From Actinomyces provencensis (GTDB taxonomy: Bacteria > Actinomycetota > Actinomycetes > Actinomycetales > Actinomycetaceae): a stretch of DNA of 64,000 bases. Position 1 is the stretch's first letter. The number at the start of each line of letters is the position of its first letter. The notes below the pieces were generated by a model that saw only the letters and a list, made by a program, of their open reading frames with translations, did not search any database and was not told the origin of the DNA. Location: contig NZ_LT700212.1 of NCBI RefSeq assembly GCF_900155435.1, positions 2,804,602 to 2,868,601 on the forward strand, in the 5' to 3' direction. Shown piece by piece: positions 1 to 8,169 of the stretch. The position numbers and the translations under genes are program-made.

Positions 1-125
1 CCCTTTTTTCGGGGGGGGAGGGAGAGGGGTATAAAAGAGAGAGAGGGGGGGGGGGGGGCGAGGACCGGGGGGGGGGGGGCGGGGGGGGGGAGCGGGGGGC
101 GGGGGGGGCGGGCGGGGGGGCCCGC
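1..125. other. Low-complexity G-rich contig edge
   Basis: Runs of G interrupted by a few A, T or C bases, with no codon structure. It abuts a gene that is open up to this point, so it most likely is read or assembly noise at a contig end rather than genomic sequence. Confidence 0.7.
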
Positions 126-329
126 CACGACGGTGGCGACGGCGGGTCCGGTGGCGGGCCCCGGGGTGGGGGTGTCCCCGACCGCGGTCCGTGGGGCGCG
201 GGAACCTGCGCCAGCCTCCGCGCGCGAGGTCGCCGGGGCGTCCGGGTGTGCGGGTGCGGTGGGGGGCGCGTCCAGGTCGACGAGGGCGCCCCCGGTGGAA
301 CCGTCGGACCTGCGGGTCTGCGTGCTCAC
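126..329 (-). CDS. Partial gene following the iron permease, N-terminus only
   Basis: A GTG at 327-329 overlaps the TGA of the upstream FecCD permease gene (GTGA), and the frame stays open to the low-complexity edge, giving about 65 residues rich in Pro, Ala, Thr and Gly. No domain is visible in so short a piece. Siderophore importers usually carry a second FecCD permease or the ATPase in this position, so the gene is probably the next subunit of the importer; that is an inference from gene order only. Confidence 0.4.
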
Positions 330-1378
330 AGCTCCCTCACCTTCTGACGCCGCACGATCCAGATGAAGAACGGGGCTCCGATGACGGCGGTGACGATGCC
401 GACCTCGACCTCGGAGGGACGCGCCACCAGGCGACCGACGATGTCCGCGGCGACCAGCAGGCCCGCTCCCGTCACGGCGGAGAAGGGCAGCAGCCAGCGG
501 TGGTCGGTGCCGATGAGGAGCCGGCACAGGTGGGGCACGACCAGCCCGACGAAGCCGATGGGGCCGGCCACCGCGGTCGCGGCCCCGCACAGGACCACCG
601 CTCCCGCGGAGGCGATGAGACGTGTGCGTGCGACGTTCTCACCCAGGGATGAGGCCATGTCGTCGCCCAGGGCCAGGGAGTTCATACCGCGTGCGGCGGC
701 GAGGCAGACCAGCGCGCCCGCACCCAGGACCGGCAGCACCGCCAGGGTGCGCTCCCAGGTGGCGCCGCCCACGCCGCCGATCTGCCAGAAACGGAAGGAC
801 TCCATGACGTCGACACGGGGCAGTAGGACGGCACTGGTCAGGGAGGTGAAGGCCGCGGAGATGGCGGCACCGGCCAGGGCGAGCTTGAGCGGTGTCGCCC
901 CGCCTCCACCCAGGGAGCCCACGGTGTAGACGAAGGCCGCCGCACCGGCCGCGCCGAGGATGGCGACCAGCATGTACGCGTGGGGACTCGACATCCCGAA
1001 GAAGGCGATGCCGACGACGACCGCGAACGCGGCGCCGCTGGAGACCCCGAGGATCCCCGGGTCGGCCAGGGGATTGCGGGTGACGGCCTGCATGCTGGCG
1101 CCCGACATGCCCAGCGCCGCCCCCACCACCACGGCCAGCACGGTGCGCGGCATGCGGGCCACCACGGCGGCCCGGTCGACGCCCGTGGCGTCGCCCGCGA
1201 GGGCGGCGAGGATGTCCGAGGGGCCCACCGATCGCACACCGAAGGCCACCGATGCCATGCACAGCAGCGCCAGGCAGGCCAGGACGATCCCCAGCCATGC
1301 CAGGCGCACCGCTGCCGGGCGTCGCAGGGGTGCGACGTCCGGCAGCGGCTGGCCCAGGGCGGGCGCGGTGGTGCTCAT
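326..1378 (-). CDS. FecCD-family iron-siderophore ABC transporter permease
   Basis: A 350-residue inner-membrane permease that forms the channel for a ferric-siderophore or heme importer. The sequence is almost entirely hydrophobic, with about nine to ten membrane segments and the FecCD landmarks: the motif SGASMQAVTRNPLADPGILG near residues 93-112 and GPIGFVGLVVPHLCRLL near 267-283, which contains the loop that contacts the ATPase. It lies 4 bases downstream of the substrate-binding lipoprotein gene and overlaps the next, truncated gene. It shares the iron box upstream of the lipoprotein gene. Length and motif order are normal for the family; the exact siderophore cannot be told from the sequence. 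Confidence 0.93.
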   Translation of the reverse strand: MSTTAPALGQPLPDVAPLRRPAAVRLAWLGIVLACLALLCMASVAFGVRSVGPSDILAALAGDATGVDRAAVVARMPRTVLAVVVGAALGMSGASMQAVTRNPLADPGILGVSSGAAFAVVVGIAFFGMSSPHAYMLVAILGAAGAAAFVYTVGSLGGGGATPLKLALAGAAISAAFTSLTSAVLLPRVDVMESFRFWQIGGVGGATWERTLAVLPVLGAGALVCLAAARGMNSLALGDDMASSLGENVARTRLIASAGAVVLCGAATAVAGPIGFVGLVVPHLCRLLIGTDHRWLLPFSAVTGAGLLVAADIVGRLVARPSEVEVGIVTAVIGAPFFIWIVRRQKVREL

Positions 1379-1382
1379 GGGT

Positions 1383-2450
1383 TCAGTCGGCCTGGTCGAG
1401 TGTCCCGGCGAGGAGGTCGAAGTACTTGTCGATCCCCCAGGGGATCGACAGGGGCGAGGGGTTGGCCGAGGCCGCCAGCGGCGTGGAGTCCTGGAGGATG
1501 GCGACGTGGCCGTCCTTGATCGCGGGGATCTGGGACAGCAGCGGGTCGGCCTGGAGCTGGTCGATGATCGAGCCGTCGGCGTCGCCGTAGGTGACGAACA
1601 CGTCGACGTCGTCGAAGCGGTCGGCCTGCTCGGCGGACACGGTGGTGTAGAAGGCGTCGGTCTTGGCGGACTCCTCCTCCACGACGGAGGGCGCGGGCAG
1701 GCCCAGGGACTCGAGGAACCCGGGGCGGGTGTCGTGGCTGGTGTAGAAGCCGATCTGGCTGAAGTCCGTGGGGTCCAGGTAGGAGAAGAGGACCTTGGCG
1801 TCCTTCAGGGCCGGGTGCTCGTCCAGGGCGGCCTCCACTGTGGCGTGCAGGTTCTCGATGAGTGCCTCGCCCGAGGCGGCCAGCCCGATGGCCTCGGAGT
1901 TCAGGCGGATCATGTCCTCGTAGGACGTCCCCCAGGCCACCCCGGGGTAGGCAATGGTCGGGGCGATCTTGGACAGCGTGTCGTAGTCCTCCTGGCTGAG
2001 GCCGGAGTAGGCCGCGAGGATGACGTCGGGCTGGGTGTCCGCGACGGCCTCGAAGTCGATGCCGTCGGTCTCGTCGAAGAGGACGGGCGTCTCGGCGCCC
2101 AGCTCCTCCAGCTTGTCCTCCACCCAGGGCAGCACGCCGTCCCCGTCGTCGTCGCCCCAGGTCGCCTTGCTCATGCCCACGGGCACGATGCCGAGCGCCA
2201 GGGGGACCTCGTGGTTGCCCCAGGCGACCGTGGCGACACGTTCGGGCTGGGACTCGATGGTGGTGGAGCCGTAGGCGTGCTCGATCGTGACGGGGAAGGT
2301 GCCGTCGGCCAGCGTGGTGGAGGAGGCGCCGGAGCTCTGGGTGTCCCCTGAGGTGGCGGCATCCCCTGACTGCGCGGCGCCGCCGGAACATCCGGTGAGG
2401 GCGAGGGCGGCCGTCGCGATGATCGCAGCGGTGAGACGGGCACGGAGCAC
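1383..2450 (-). CDS. Iron-siderophore ABC transporter substrate-binding lipoprotein
   Basis: A 355-residue surface lipoprotein of the FepB/FecB/periplasmic-binding class III type that captures the ferric ligand for the adjacent permease. The N-terminus is a lipoprotein signal with the lipobox LTGC at about residues 18-21. It is followed by a Ser/Gly/Ala-rich linker and two lobes; the stretch PERVATVAWGNHEVPLALG is the typical start of the first lobe. The start codon is GTG with AGGAGG a few bases upstream. A DtxR/IdeR box sits about 40 bases upstream, so expression should rise when iron is scarce. Ligand identity is unknown. Confidence 0.92.
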   Translation of the reverse strand: MLRARLTAAIIATAALALTGCSGGAAQSGDAATSGDTQSSGASSTTLADGTFPVTIEHAYGSTTIESQPERVATVAWGNHEVPLALGIVPVGMSKATWGDDDGDGVLPWVEDKLEELGAETPVLFDETDGIDFEAVADTQPDVILAAYSGLSQEDYDTLSKIAPTIAYPGVAWGTSYEDMIRLNSEAIGLAASGEALIENLHATVEAALDEHPALKDAKVLFSYLDPTDFSQIGFYTSHDTRPGFLESLGLPAPSVVEEESAKTDAFYTTVSAEQADRFDDVDVFVTYGDADGSIIDQLQADPLLSQIPAIKDGHVAILQDSTPLAASANPSPLSIPWGIDKYFDLLAGTLDQAD

Positions 2451-2489
2451 GGGGACCTCCTGTAGGCGGTGACGGTGCCCTCAATTACG

Positions 2490-2508
2490 TGAGGGCAGGC
2501 TTACCTTA
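2490..2508 (-). promoter_or_regulatory. DtxR/IdeR iron box
   Basis: On the plus strand the site reads TGAGGGCAGGCTTACCTTA. Its complement matches the 19-base DtxR/IdeR consensus at 16 positions, including the complete left half AAGGTAAG and the central CCT. It lies just upstream of the lipoprotein gene start at 2450, where iron-bound repressor would block transcription of the uptake operon. Confidence 0.8.
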
Positions 2509-2783
2509 ATGCTCCTCCCGCCTTCCGGGGAACCCCTGCGCCGCCGTCCCGACCGCTCCCCGGAGGGGGGAGCCCTCCTTGCGACCCGGTCGGGGGACCG
2601 CCGTCCGGGACTCGGAAACCCCGGGTGCGGGGATGCCCCGGGAGCCCCGGTTGCTCCTAGGATCTGGGGTGTGGCGGGGTTGTCGTCAGCCATGCCAACC
2701 GCTGGTGCACCCCGGTCCTGCGGGCCGGACGACATCTGCCGCCCACCCGGATCCACCCGGGGTCGACGGGGAACGGAGGGACC

Positions 2784-4574
2784 GTGTCGGAGGCAACTGT
2801 CACCCTCCTCGTGCTCGCCGTCTGCGTGGGCCTCTTCATCTCCAACAGGGTCCCCGTGGGTGTTGTGGCGATCCTCACGTCCCTGTCCCTCCTCGCCCTG
2901 GGGGTCGTCGACCTGCACACCGCACTGGGTGGCTTCGGGGATCCCGTCGTGGTCTTCATCGCGAGTCTCTTCGTGGTCGCGGAGGGTCTGGACGCCTCGG
3001 GCCTGACCGCGTGGGTGGGCAGGAGGATCACCTCGGGCGTCCGCTCCGACCGCATCTCCCTGCTGGTGGTGCTCATGCTGGTGACGGCGGTGCTCTCCGC
3101 CCTCGTCACCCCCAATGGCGCGGCCGCCGCGATGATCCCCGTGGTCCTGGCCACCGCGCGCTCGACGGGGGTGCGCCCGGCGGCGCTGCTCATGCCCGTC
3201 GCCTTCGCGGCCAGTGCCGGGGCACTGCTGACCCTGTCCGGATCCGTCGTCAACGTCATGGTCTCCGAGGCCGCCGCGGAGTCCGTGGGCCGGGAGTTCG
3301 GCTTCTTCGAGTTCGCCGGTGCCGGTGTCTTCCTGGTGGCCGGGTCCGTCCTCGTCGCCGCGCTCTTCGGCCGCATGGTGCCCGAGGAGCGTGGGGCCTC
3401 CATCCAGCGCGACTTCGGGGCCCACCTCGACACGCTCATCGACCACTACGACATCGACCAGGGTTTCTTCCGGCTGCGGGTGGCGAGGGAGCCGGTCGAG
3501 GCACTCACGGCGCGCGGGCTGCGCGGACACGGAGCGGTGGTCTACGCCGTCCAGGGGCGCGACGGGCAGGTGATGGACCTGGACGACCAATTGCACGAGG
3601 GCGACACCGTCCTCGCCACGGGACCCGGGGAGGCGGTGCGTGGCCTCACCGGGACGGCTCCCCTGGAGGTGGACCAGGTGCCGTTGACCCGTGCGTCGCG
3701 CGAACGCATGCTCCACGAGCACGTCGGGCTGGCGGAGGTCATCGTGCCCCCGCGCTCCATGCTCATCGGTGAGTCCTTCTTCACCGGCATGCGCCGCGGC
3801 GTCATCACGGTCCTCGCGCTGCGCCGGGGTTCCCGGGACGTCGGGACCTCCCACGTGCGCCTGGCCGAGGGGGACACCCTGCTGCTGCACGGCCCCTGGC
3901 CGGCCATCCACCAGCTCGAGGACAACGACGACGTCCTGCTCGTCGACAGTCCCGCCCAGGTGCAGCGCCAGCTCGCCCCCCTCGGGGCGTCCGCGCGGTG
4001 GGCGGGGGCGATCACCGTGGGAATGGTCGTCCTCCTGGCGTCCGGCCTCGTCGCCCCCGCGGCCGCCGGCCTCCTGGCCGCCTGCGCGATGGTGCTCACC
4101 CGGGTGGTGACGGTGCCCCAGGCCTACCGTTCGGTGTCCTGGCAGACGGTGGTCCTCATCGGTGGGTTGATCCCCCTGTCGGTCGCCATCCGCGACTCCG
4201 GAGCGGCGGACCTCATCGCCGGACTCGTGGTGTCCCTGTCGGGGTCCGGGAACGTCTTCGCCGTCCTCTCCGTCGTGTTCGTGGTGACGGCCCTGCTCGG
4301 CCAGGTCATCTCCAACGCCGCCACGGCCCTGGTGATGATCCCGATCGCCGTCGCGATCTCACAGGTGGCGGGCCTGGACACGCGCATGGTGCTGATGTCC
4401 CTGGCGGTCGCCTCAGGTGCCTCGCTGCTCACCCCCATCGCGACCCCGGCCAACATGATGGTCAGCGCCGCGGCCGGGTACCGCTTCGGGGACTACTGGC
4501 GCTTCGGGGCCGTGACCATGGTGGTCTGGTTCCTCGTCGGCGTGCTCCTGGTCCCGGCCGTGTGGTCCCCGTGA
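2784..4574 (+). CDS. SLC13-family (DASS) permease with two RCK_C domains
   Basis: A 596-residue membrane protein of the divalent anion:Na+ symporter type. It has several hydrophobic helices before about residue 205, then two soluble TrkA_C/RCK_C-like domains at roughly 225-290 and 305-385, then a second membrane half. The order membrane-RCK_C-RCK_C-membrane is the usual layout of bacterial SLC13 permeases. NPPG-like loops of the family appear as TPNGAAAAMIP in the first half and SNAATALVMIP in the second. GTG start, with GGAGG 7 bases upstream. Substrates in this family include sulfate and dicarboxylates; I cannot choose between them. It is followed by the AbgT-like gene on the same strand after about 60 bases. 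Confidence 0.88.
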   Translation: MSEATVTLLVLAVCVGLFISNRVPVGVVAILTSLSLLALGVVDLHTALGGFGDPVVVFIASLFVVAEGLDASGLTAWVGRRITSGVRSDRISLLVVLMLVTAVLSALVTPNGAAAAMIPVVLATARSTGVRPAALLMPVAFAASAGALLTLSGSVVNVMVSEAAAESVGREFGFFEFAGAGVFLVAGSVLVAALFGRMVPEERGASIQRDFGAHLDTLIDHYDIDQGFFRLRVAREPVEALTARGLRGHGAVVYAVQGRDGQVMDLDDQLHEGDTVLATGPGEAVRGLTGTAPLEVDQVPLTRASRERMLHEHVGLAEVIVPPRSMLIGESFFTGMRRGVITVLALRRGSRDVGTSHVRLAEGDTLLLHGPWPAIHQLEDNDDVLLVDSPAQVQRQLAPLGASARWAGAITVGMVVLLASGLVAPAAAGLLAACAMVLTRVVTVPQAYRSVSWQTVVLIGGLIPLSVAIRDSGAADLIAGLVVSLSGSGNVFAVLSVVFVVTALLGQVISNAATALVMIPIAVAISQVAGLDTRMVLMSLAVASGASLLTPIATPANMMVSAAAGYRFGDYWRFGAVTMVVWFLVGVLLVPAVWSP

Positions 4575-4635
4575 GGCCTCCCGTCCCCCACATCTCCCGT
4601 CCCCACCCCATCCCACCAGACAGGAGCACCCCCGC

Positions 4636-6270
4636 ATGAATGCCACAGACGTGAAGCCCTCCGGCTTCCTCGATCGCATCGAGAGGCTGGGGAACAAGGT
4701 CCCGAACCCGACGATCATGTTCGTCTACCTCATCGCCTTCATCGCGGTCCTCTCCGCACTGCTCGCCTGGGCGGGGGTCTCGGTGGAGGACGAGATCGTC
4801 ACCGAGGTCCCCAAGGCGCAGCTCGAGCAGCTCAGCCAGAGCCTGGGTGGGTCGATCGTGCCCTTCGACACCCAGACGGGCACGATCGCCGAACTGCCCG
4901 AGTACACCGTCTCCGAGCAGACGGTCGCCGTGCGTTCCCTGCTCTCGGTGGAGGGCCTGCGGGAGTTCTTCTCGGGCTTCGTCGACCACTTCGCGGGGTT
5001 CGGTGTGGTCGCCGTGGTGCTCGTGTCCATGGCCGGTGTGGGTGTGGCCGAGGAGGCGGGCCTCATGGGGGCCCTCATCCGTGCGGTGGTGCGGATCGCG
5101 CCGCGCTGATCCCTGGCCTTCATCCTCATCTTCGGGGGTGTCCTGTCCTCGGTGGCGACGGATGCCGGGTAGCTGATCCTGGTCCCCCTGGCGGCCGCGG
5201 CCTTCCTGTCCGTGGGCCGTCACCCACTCGCCGGCATGGCCGGGGCGTTCGCCGGTGTGGGCACGCTGTTCACCGTCAACGTGATCCCCACCCCCTCGGA
5301 CTCGATGATCACCGAGATCACCAATGACGTCCTCGGGTCCGCCTCCCCCCACCTGCAGGTGACGGCGAACTACTACTTCGGCGTCTTCTGCTCGTTGGTG
5401 CTCGCCCTGCTCGTCACCCTCATCACGACGAGGGTCGTGGAGCCCCGCCTGGGAACCTACGTGTCCGACGGCGCGGTCGCCACGACCGAGTCCGGCGAGA
5501 TCGACGAGGTCGCGGAGCGCCGCGGACTGCGCCACGCGCTGTGGGCGCTGGTCGTGGTGGTGGTCGTGGTGCTCGCCCTGTCCCTGCCCAGTGGCGCACC
5601 CCTGCGGGACCCGGCCAGCGGGGACCTCATCGGTGTCACCCCGTTCATGTCGAGCCTGATCTTCGTCATCTCCGCCGCATTCCTCGTGTGCGGCATCGCC
5701 TTCGGCGTGGGAGCTGGCACCCTGCGCGGGGGCAATGCGACGGTGGCGGCGGTGGCGAAGACCTTCGCCTCCCTCGGCGGGCTGCTGGTGATGTTCATGA
5801 TGATCGCCCAGTTCATCGCCCTGTTCAACTGGACCAACCTGCCCACGGTCACCGCGATCTGGGCGGCCCACGTGCTCGAGCAGGCCTCCGTTCCACCCGT
5901 CATCCTGCTGGTGCTGTTCATCCTGGTGATCTTCGTCCTGGACATCATGCTGCCGTGACTCGTCCCCAAGTGGGCGATCTTCGCCCCGGTCTTCGTGCCG
6001 ATCTTCCAGGCCCTCGACATCGCTCCCCAGACCCTGCTGGCGGCCTACCGCGTGGGTGACTCCCCGATGAACGTGCTCACCCCGCTCATGGTCTACCTGC
6101 CCTTCATCGTCACGGTCACCCAGCGCTACAAGAAGGACGCGGGCATCGGCACGATCATTGCGCTCATGCTGCCCTACACCGTGTGGATCCTGGTCACCTG
6201 GATCGTCATCTTCGTGGCCTGGTTCCTGCTCGGCATCCCCTGGGGCCCCGGCGCCCCCGTCTCCCTCTGA
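4636..6270 (+). pseudogene. AbgT-family transporter with three in-frame stop codons
   Basis: One continuous reading frame of 544 codons codes for an AbgT-type (p-aminobenzoyl-glutamate/drug efflux) membrane transporter. It is interrupted by TGA at 5107-5109, TAG at 5170-5172 and TGA at 5956-5958. Similarity to the family continues across each stop without a frame change: SSVATDAG before the TAG (family members have Tyr next), and KWAIFAPVFVPIF plus AAYRVGDSP after the last TGA. All three are single-base substitutions, not indels. A normal Shine-Dalgarno (AGGAG) precedes the ATG. Most likely a recently decayed gene. Read errors or unusual stop readthrough are less likely, because two different stop codons are used and neighbouring genes end normally. 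Confidence 0.85.
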
Positions 6271-6282
6271 CCCTCCCCTCGC

Positions 6283-6322
6283 CGAAGTCCGCTCAGTTCC
6301 CACCTCGAAGTCCGCTCAGTTC
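6283..6322. repeat. Short direct repeat ahead of pepA
   Basis: The 17-mer CGAAGTCCGCTCAGTTC occurs at 6283-6299 and again at 6306-6322, separated by 6 bases. It lies between the decayed AbgT gene and the aminopeptidase gene. No hairpin is formed. It could be a tandem binding site or a small duplication; no function is supported. Confidence 0.7.
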
Positions 6323-6403
6323 TGGCCTTGAGGCCCGCCCGACCGGAGTCCCCGACCCCCCATCCGTTTCCACCCACCCCTTCCACCCCAGGAGCTGATC
6401 CAC

Positions 6404-7912
6404 ATGGATCCCACCACCCTCTCCACCATCGTTCCCTCCCACACCGCGCTGCCCGGCCTGGACGTCCGCGTCGTCACCGACCTGCCCGACGACATCGAGG
6501 CCGTCGCCGTGCCCGTCACCAGTGACGGCGACGTCCCCGACTCCCTGGGTCTGGACCGCGACGCGCTGCGGCGTGCGGGCTTCACCGGCGCGATCGGCTC
6601 CGCCCTGGCGCTGCCCGTCCCCTCCGGCCCCGTCCTGGTGGCCACCGGCATCGGCGAGGGCGACGCCCTCACGTCCGCCCTCGTACGTGACGCGGCGGCG
6701 GTCTTCGCGCGGGCGGTCCCCCGGGACGCCGCACTGGCCGTGGCCGTCCCCTCCGACGCCGGAGTCGGTGTCGGGGAGGTGACCTCCGCGGCGATCGAGG
6801 GCATCCTCCTGGCCCGCCACCGCTGGTCCCTGCGCACGACCGACCCCGCCGAGGTGCCCGTGTCGCGCGTCGTCATCGTCGTGGCGGAGGAGTCCCGGGA
6901 GGCCGCCGACGAGGGCGTCCGCCGTGGTCTCATCGGGACGCGCGTGTCCCTGCTGGCACGCGACCTGGCCACCTCACCGGCCTACCTGTTGACGGCCGAG
7001 AGGATGGCCGAGGTCGCCACCACCATCGGTGTCCCCGCCGGACTCGAGGTCGAGGTGCACGACCGCGCCTCCCTGGAGACCCTGGGCTGTGGTGGCCTGC
7101 TCGGGGTCAACCGGGGCTCCGCGCGCGAGCCGCGCATGGTGGTCCTGCACTACCGCCCCGAGGGCGAGCCCAGCGGACACCTCGCCCTGGTGGGCAAGGG
7201 CATCATGTTCGACTCCGGCGGCATCTCCATCAAGCCGGGGGACGAGTCACACTCCCAGATGAAGAACGACATGACGGGTGCGGGCGACGTCCTGGCTGCC
7301 ATGACCGGTCTGCGGGACCTGGGCTGCACGGCGGAGGTCACCGGGTACCTCATGTGCACCGACAACATGCCCTCGGGCACCGCCATGCTGCTGGGCGACA
7401 TCCTCACGATCCGTGGTGGGAAGACGGTCGAGGTGCTCAACACCGACGCTGAGGGACGCTTGGTCATGGCCGATGCACTGGTGCTGGCGGCCGAGGCCGG
7501 GGCGGACGCGATCATCGACATCGCCACGCTGACGGGCGCGTGCCTGCGGGCGCTGGGGACGCGGCTGGCTGGTGTCATGGGCAGCTCCCCGGAGATGGTC
7601 TCCCAGCTGGAGGCGGCGGGTGCCACCGTGGACGAGCCGCTGTGGGAGTTCCCCGTGGTCGATGCCTACCGCAAGGAGCTCGACTCCGATGTGGCGGACC
7701 TGCGCAACATCGGCGGGATCAACGCCGGCCAGATCACGGCCGCCCTGTTCCTGCGCGAGTTCGTGGACGGTCTGCCCTGGGCCCACGTCGACATCGCCGG
7801 GACCGCCCAGGCGCCTGCTGAGGACCGCTGGATCCGTCGCGGGCCCACCGGCTTCGGTGCCCGCCTGCTGCTGGAGACCGCAGTTGGTTTCGAGGTGCCG
7901 TCGGCTGAGTGA
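6404..7912 (+). CDS. pepA: Leucyl aminopeptidase (M17 family)
   Basis: A 502-residue cytosolic metallopeptidase that removes N-terminal residues from peptides. The C-terminal catalytic half carries the M17 signature NTDAEGRL starting at residue 346, and the metal- and substrate-binding segment GKGIMFDSGGISIKPG near 266-281, both complete. The N-terminal half is the usual divergent macro-like domain. Start ATG preceded by AGGAGCTGATCC. It is transcribed alone or with the transporter genes upstream. A peptide-derived p-aminobenzoyl-glutamate link with the AbgT-like neighbour is possible but unproven. Confidence 0.95.
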   Translation: MDPTTLSTIVPSHTALPGLDVRVVTDLPDDIEAVAVPVTSDGDVPDSLGLDRDALRRAGFTGAIGSALALPVPSGPVLVATGIGEGDALTSALVRDAAAVFARAVPRDAALAVAVPSDAGVGVGEVTSAAIEGILLARHRWSLRTTDPAEVPVSRVVIVVAEESREAADEGVRRGLIGTRVSLLARDLATSPAYLLTAERMAEVATTIGVPAGLEVEVHDRASLETLGCGGLLGVNRGSAREPRMVVLHYRPEGEPSGHLALVGKGIMFDSGGISIKPGDESHSQMKNDMTGAGDVLAAMTGLRDLGCTAEVTGYLMCTDNMPSGTAMLLGDILTIRGGKTVEVLNTDAEGRLVMADALVLAAEAGADAIIDIATLTGACLRALGTRLAGVMGSSPEMVSQLEAAGATVDEPLWEFPVVDAYRKELDSDVADLRNIGGINAGQITAALFLREFVDGLPWAHVDIAGTAQAPAEDRWIRRGPTGFGARLLLETAVGFEVPSAE

Positions 7913-8169
7913 GGGCGCCTTCGCAGGGCAGGCGGACGAGGACGTTCCACGAAGTTCGACTGCCAACGACGCCAAGATGGTCGCTTCCTCGCACTCAGAG
8001 CAGCGAGATGTCCCTCAAGTCGAGCAGCACCCCTTGAGGTGGGGACGTCCCACCGAAACGAGGCCTCGTATCCCCTCGGCTCGGTGAGAAGTCCTCCGCT
8101 CGGCGTTCAATGACCGAACGGCCGGCACATGGGCCACGCAATCGCCCTCGTGTGGCGCTCCCCGGGAGA

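Noticed and set aside
2481-3911. Long minus-strand open frame opposite the SLC13 gene
   Set aside because: Charged low-complexity translation typical of an antisense shadow; the plus frame encodes a recognisable transporter.
5107-5958. Selenocysteine or other recoding of the AbgT stops
   Set aside because: Both TGA and TAG occur, no SECIS-like structure is seen, and the family has Tyr, Gly or Arg-like residues there, not Cys.
4462-6303. Long open frame on the minus strand across the AbgT region (about 600 codons, Asp/Glu/His/Gly-rich)
   Set aside because: Composition is that of an antisense frame of GC-rich coding DNA; no family, no ribosome site, and the plus frame has clear AbgT similarity.
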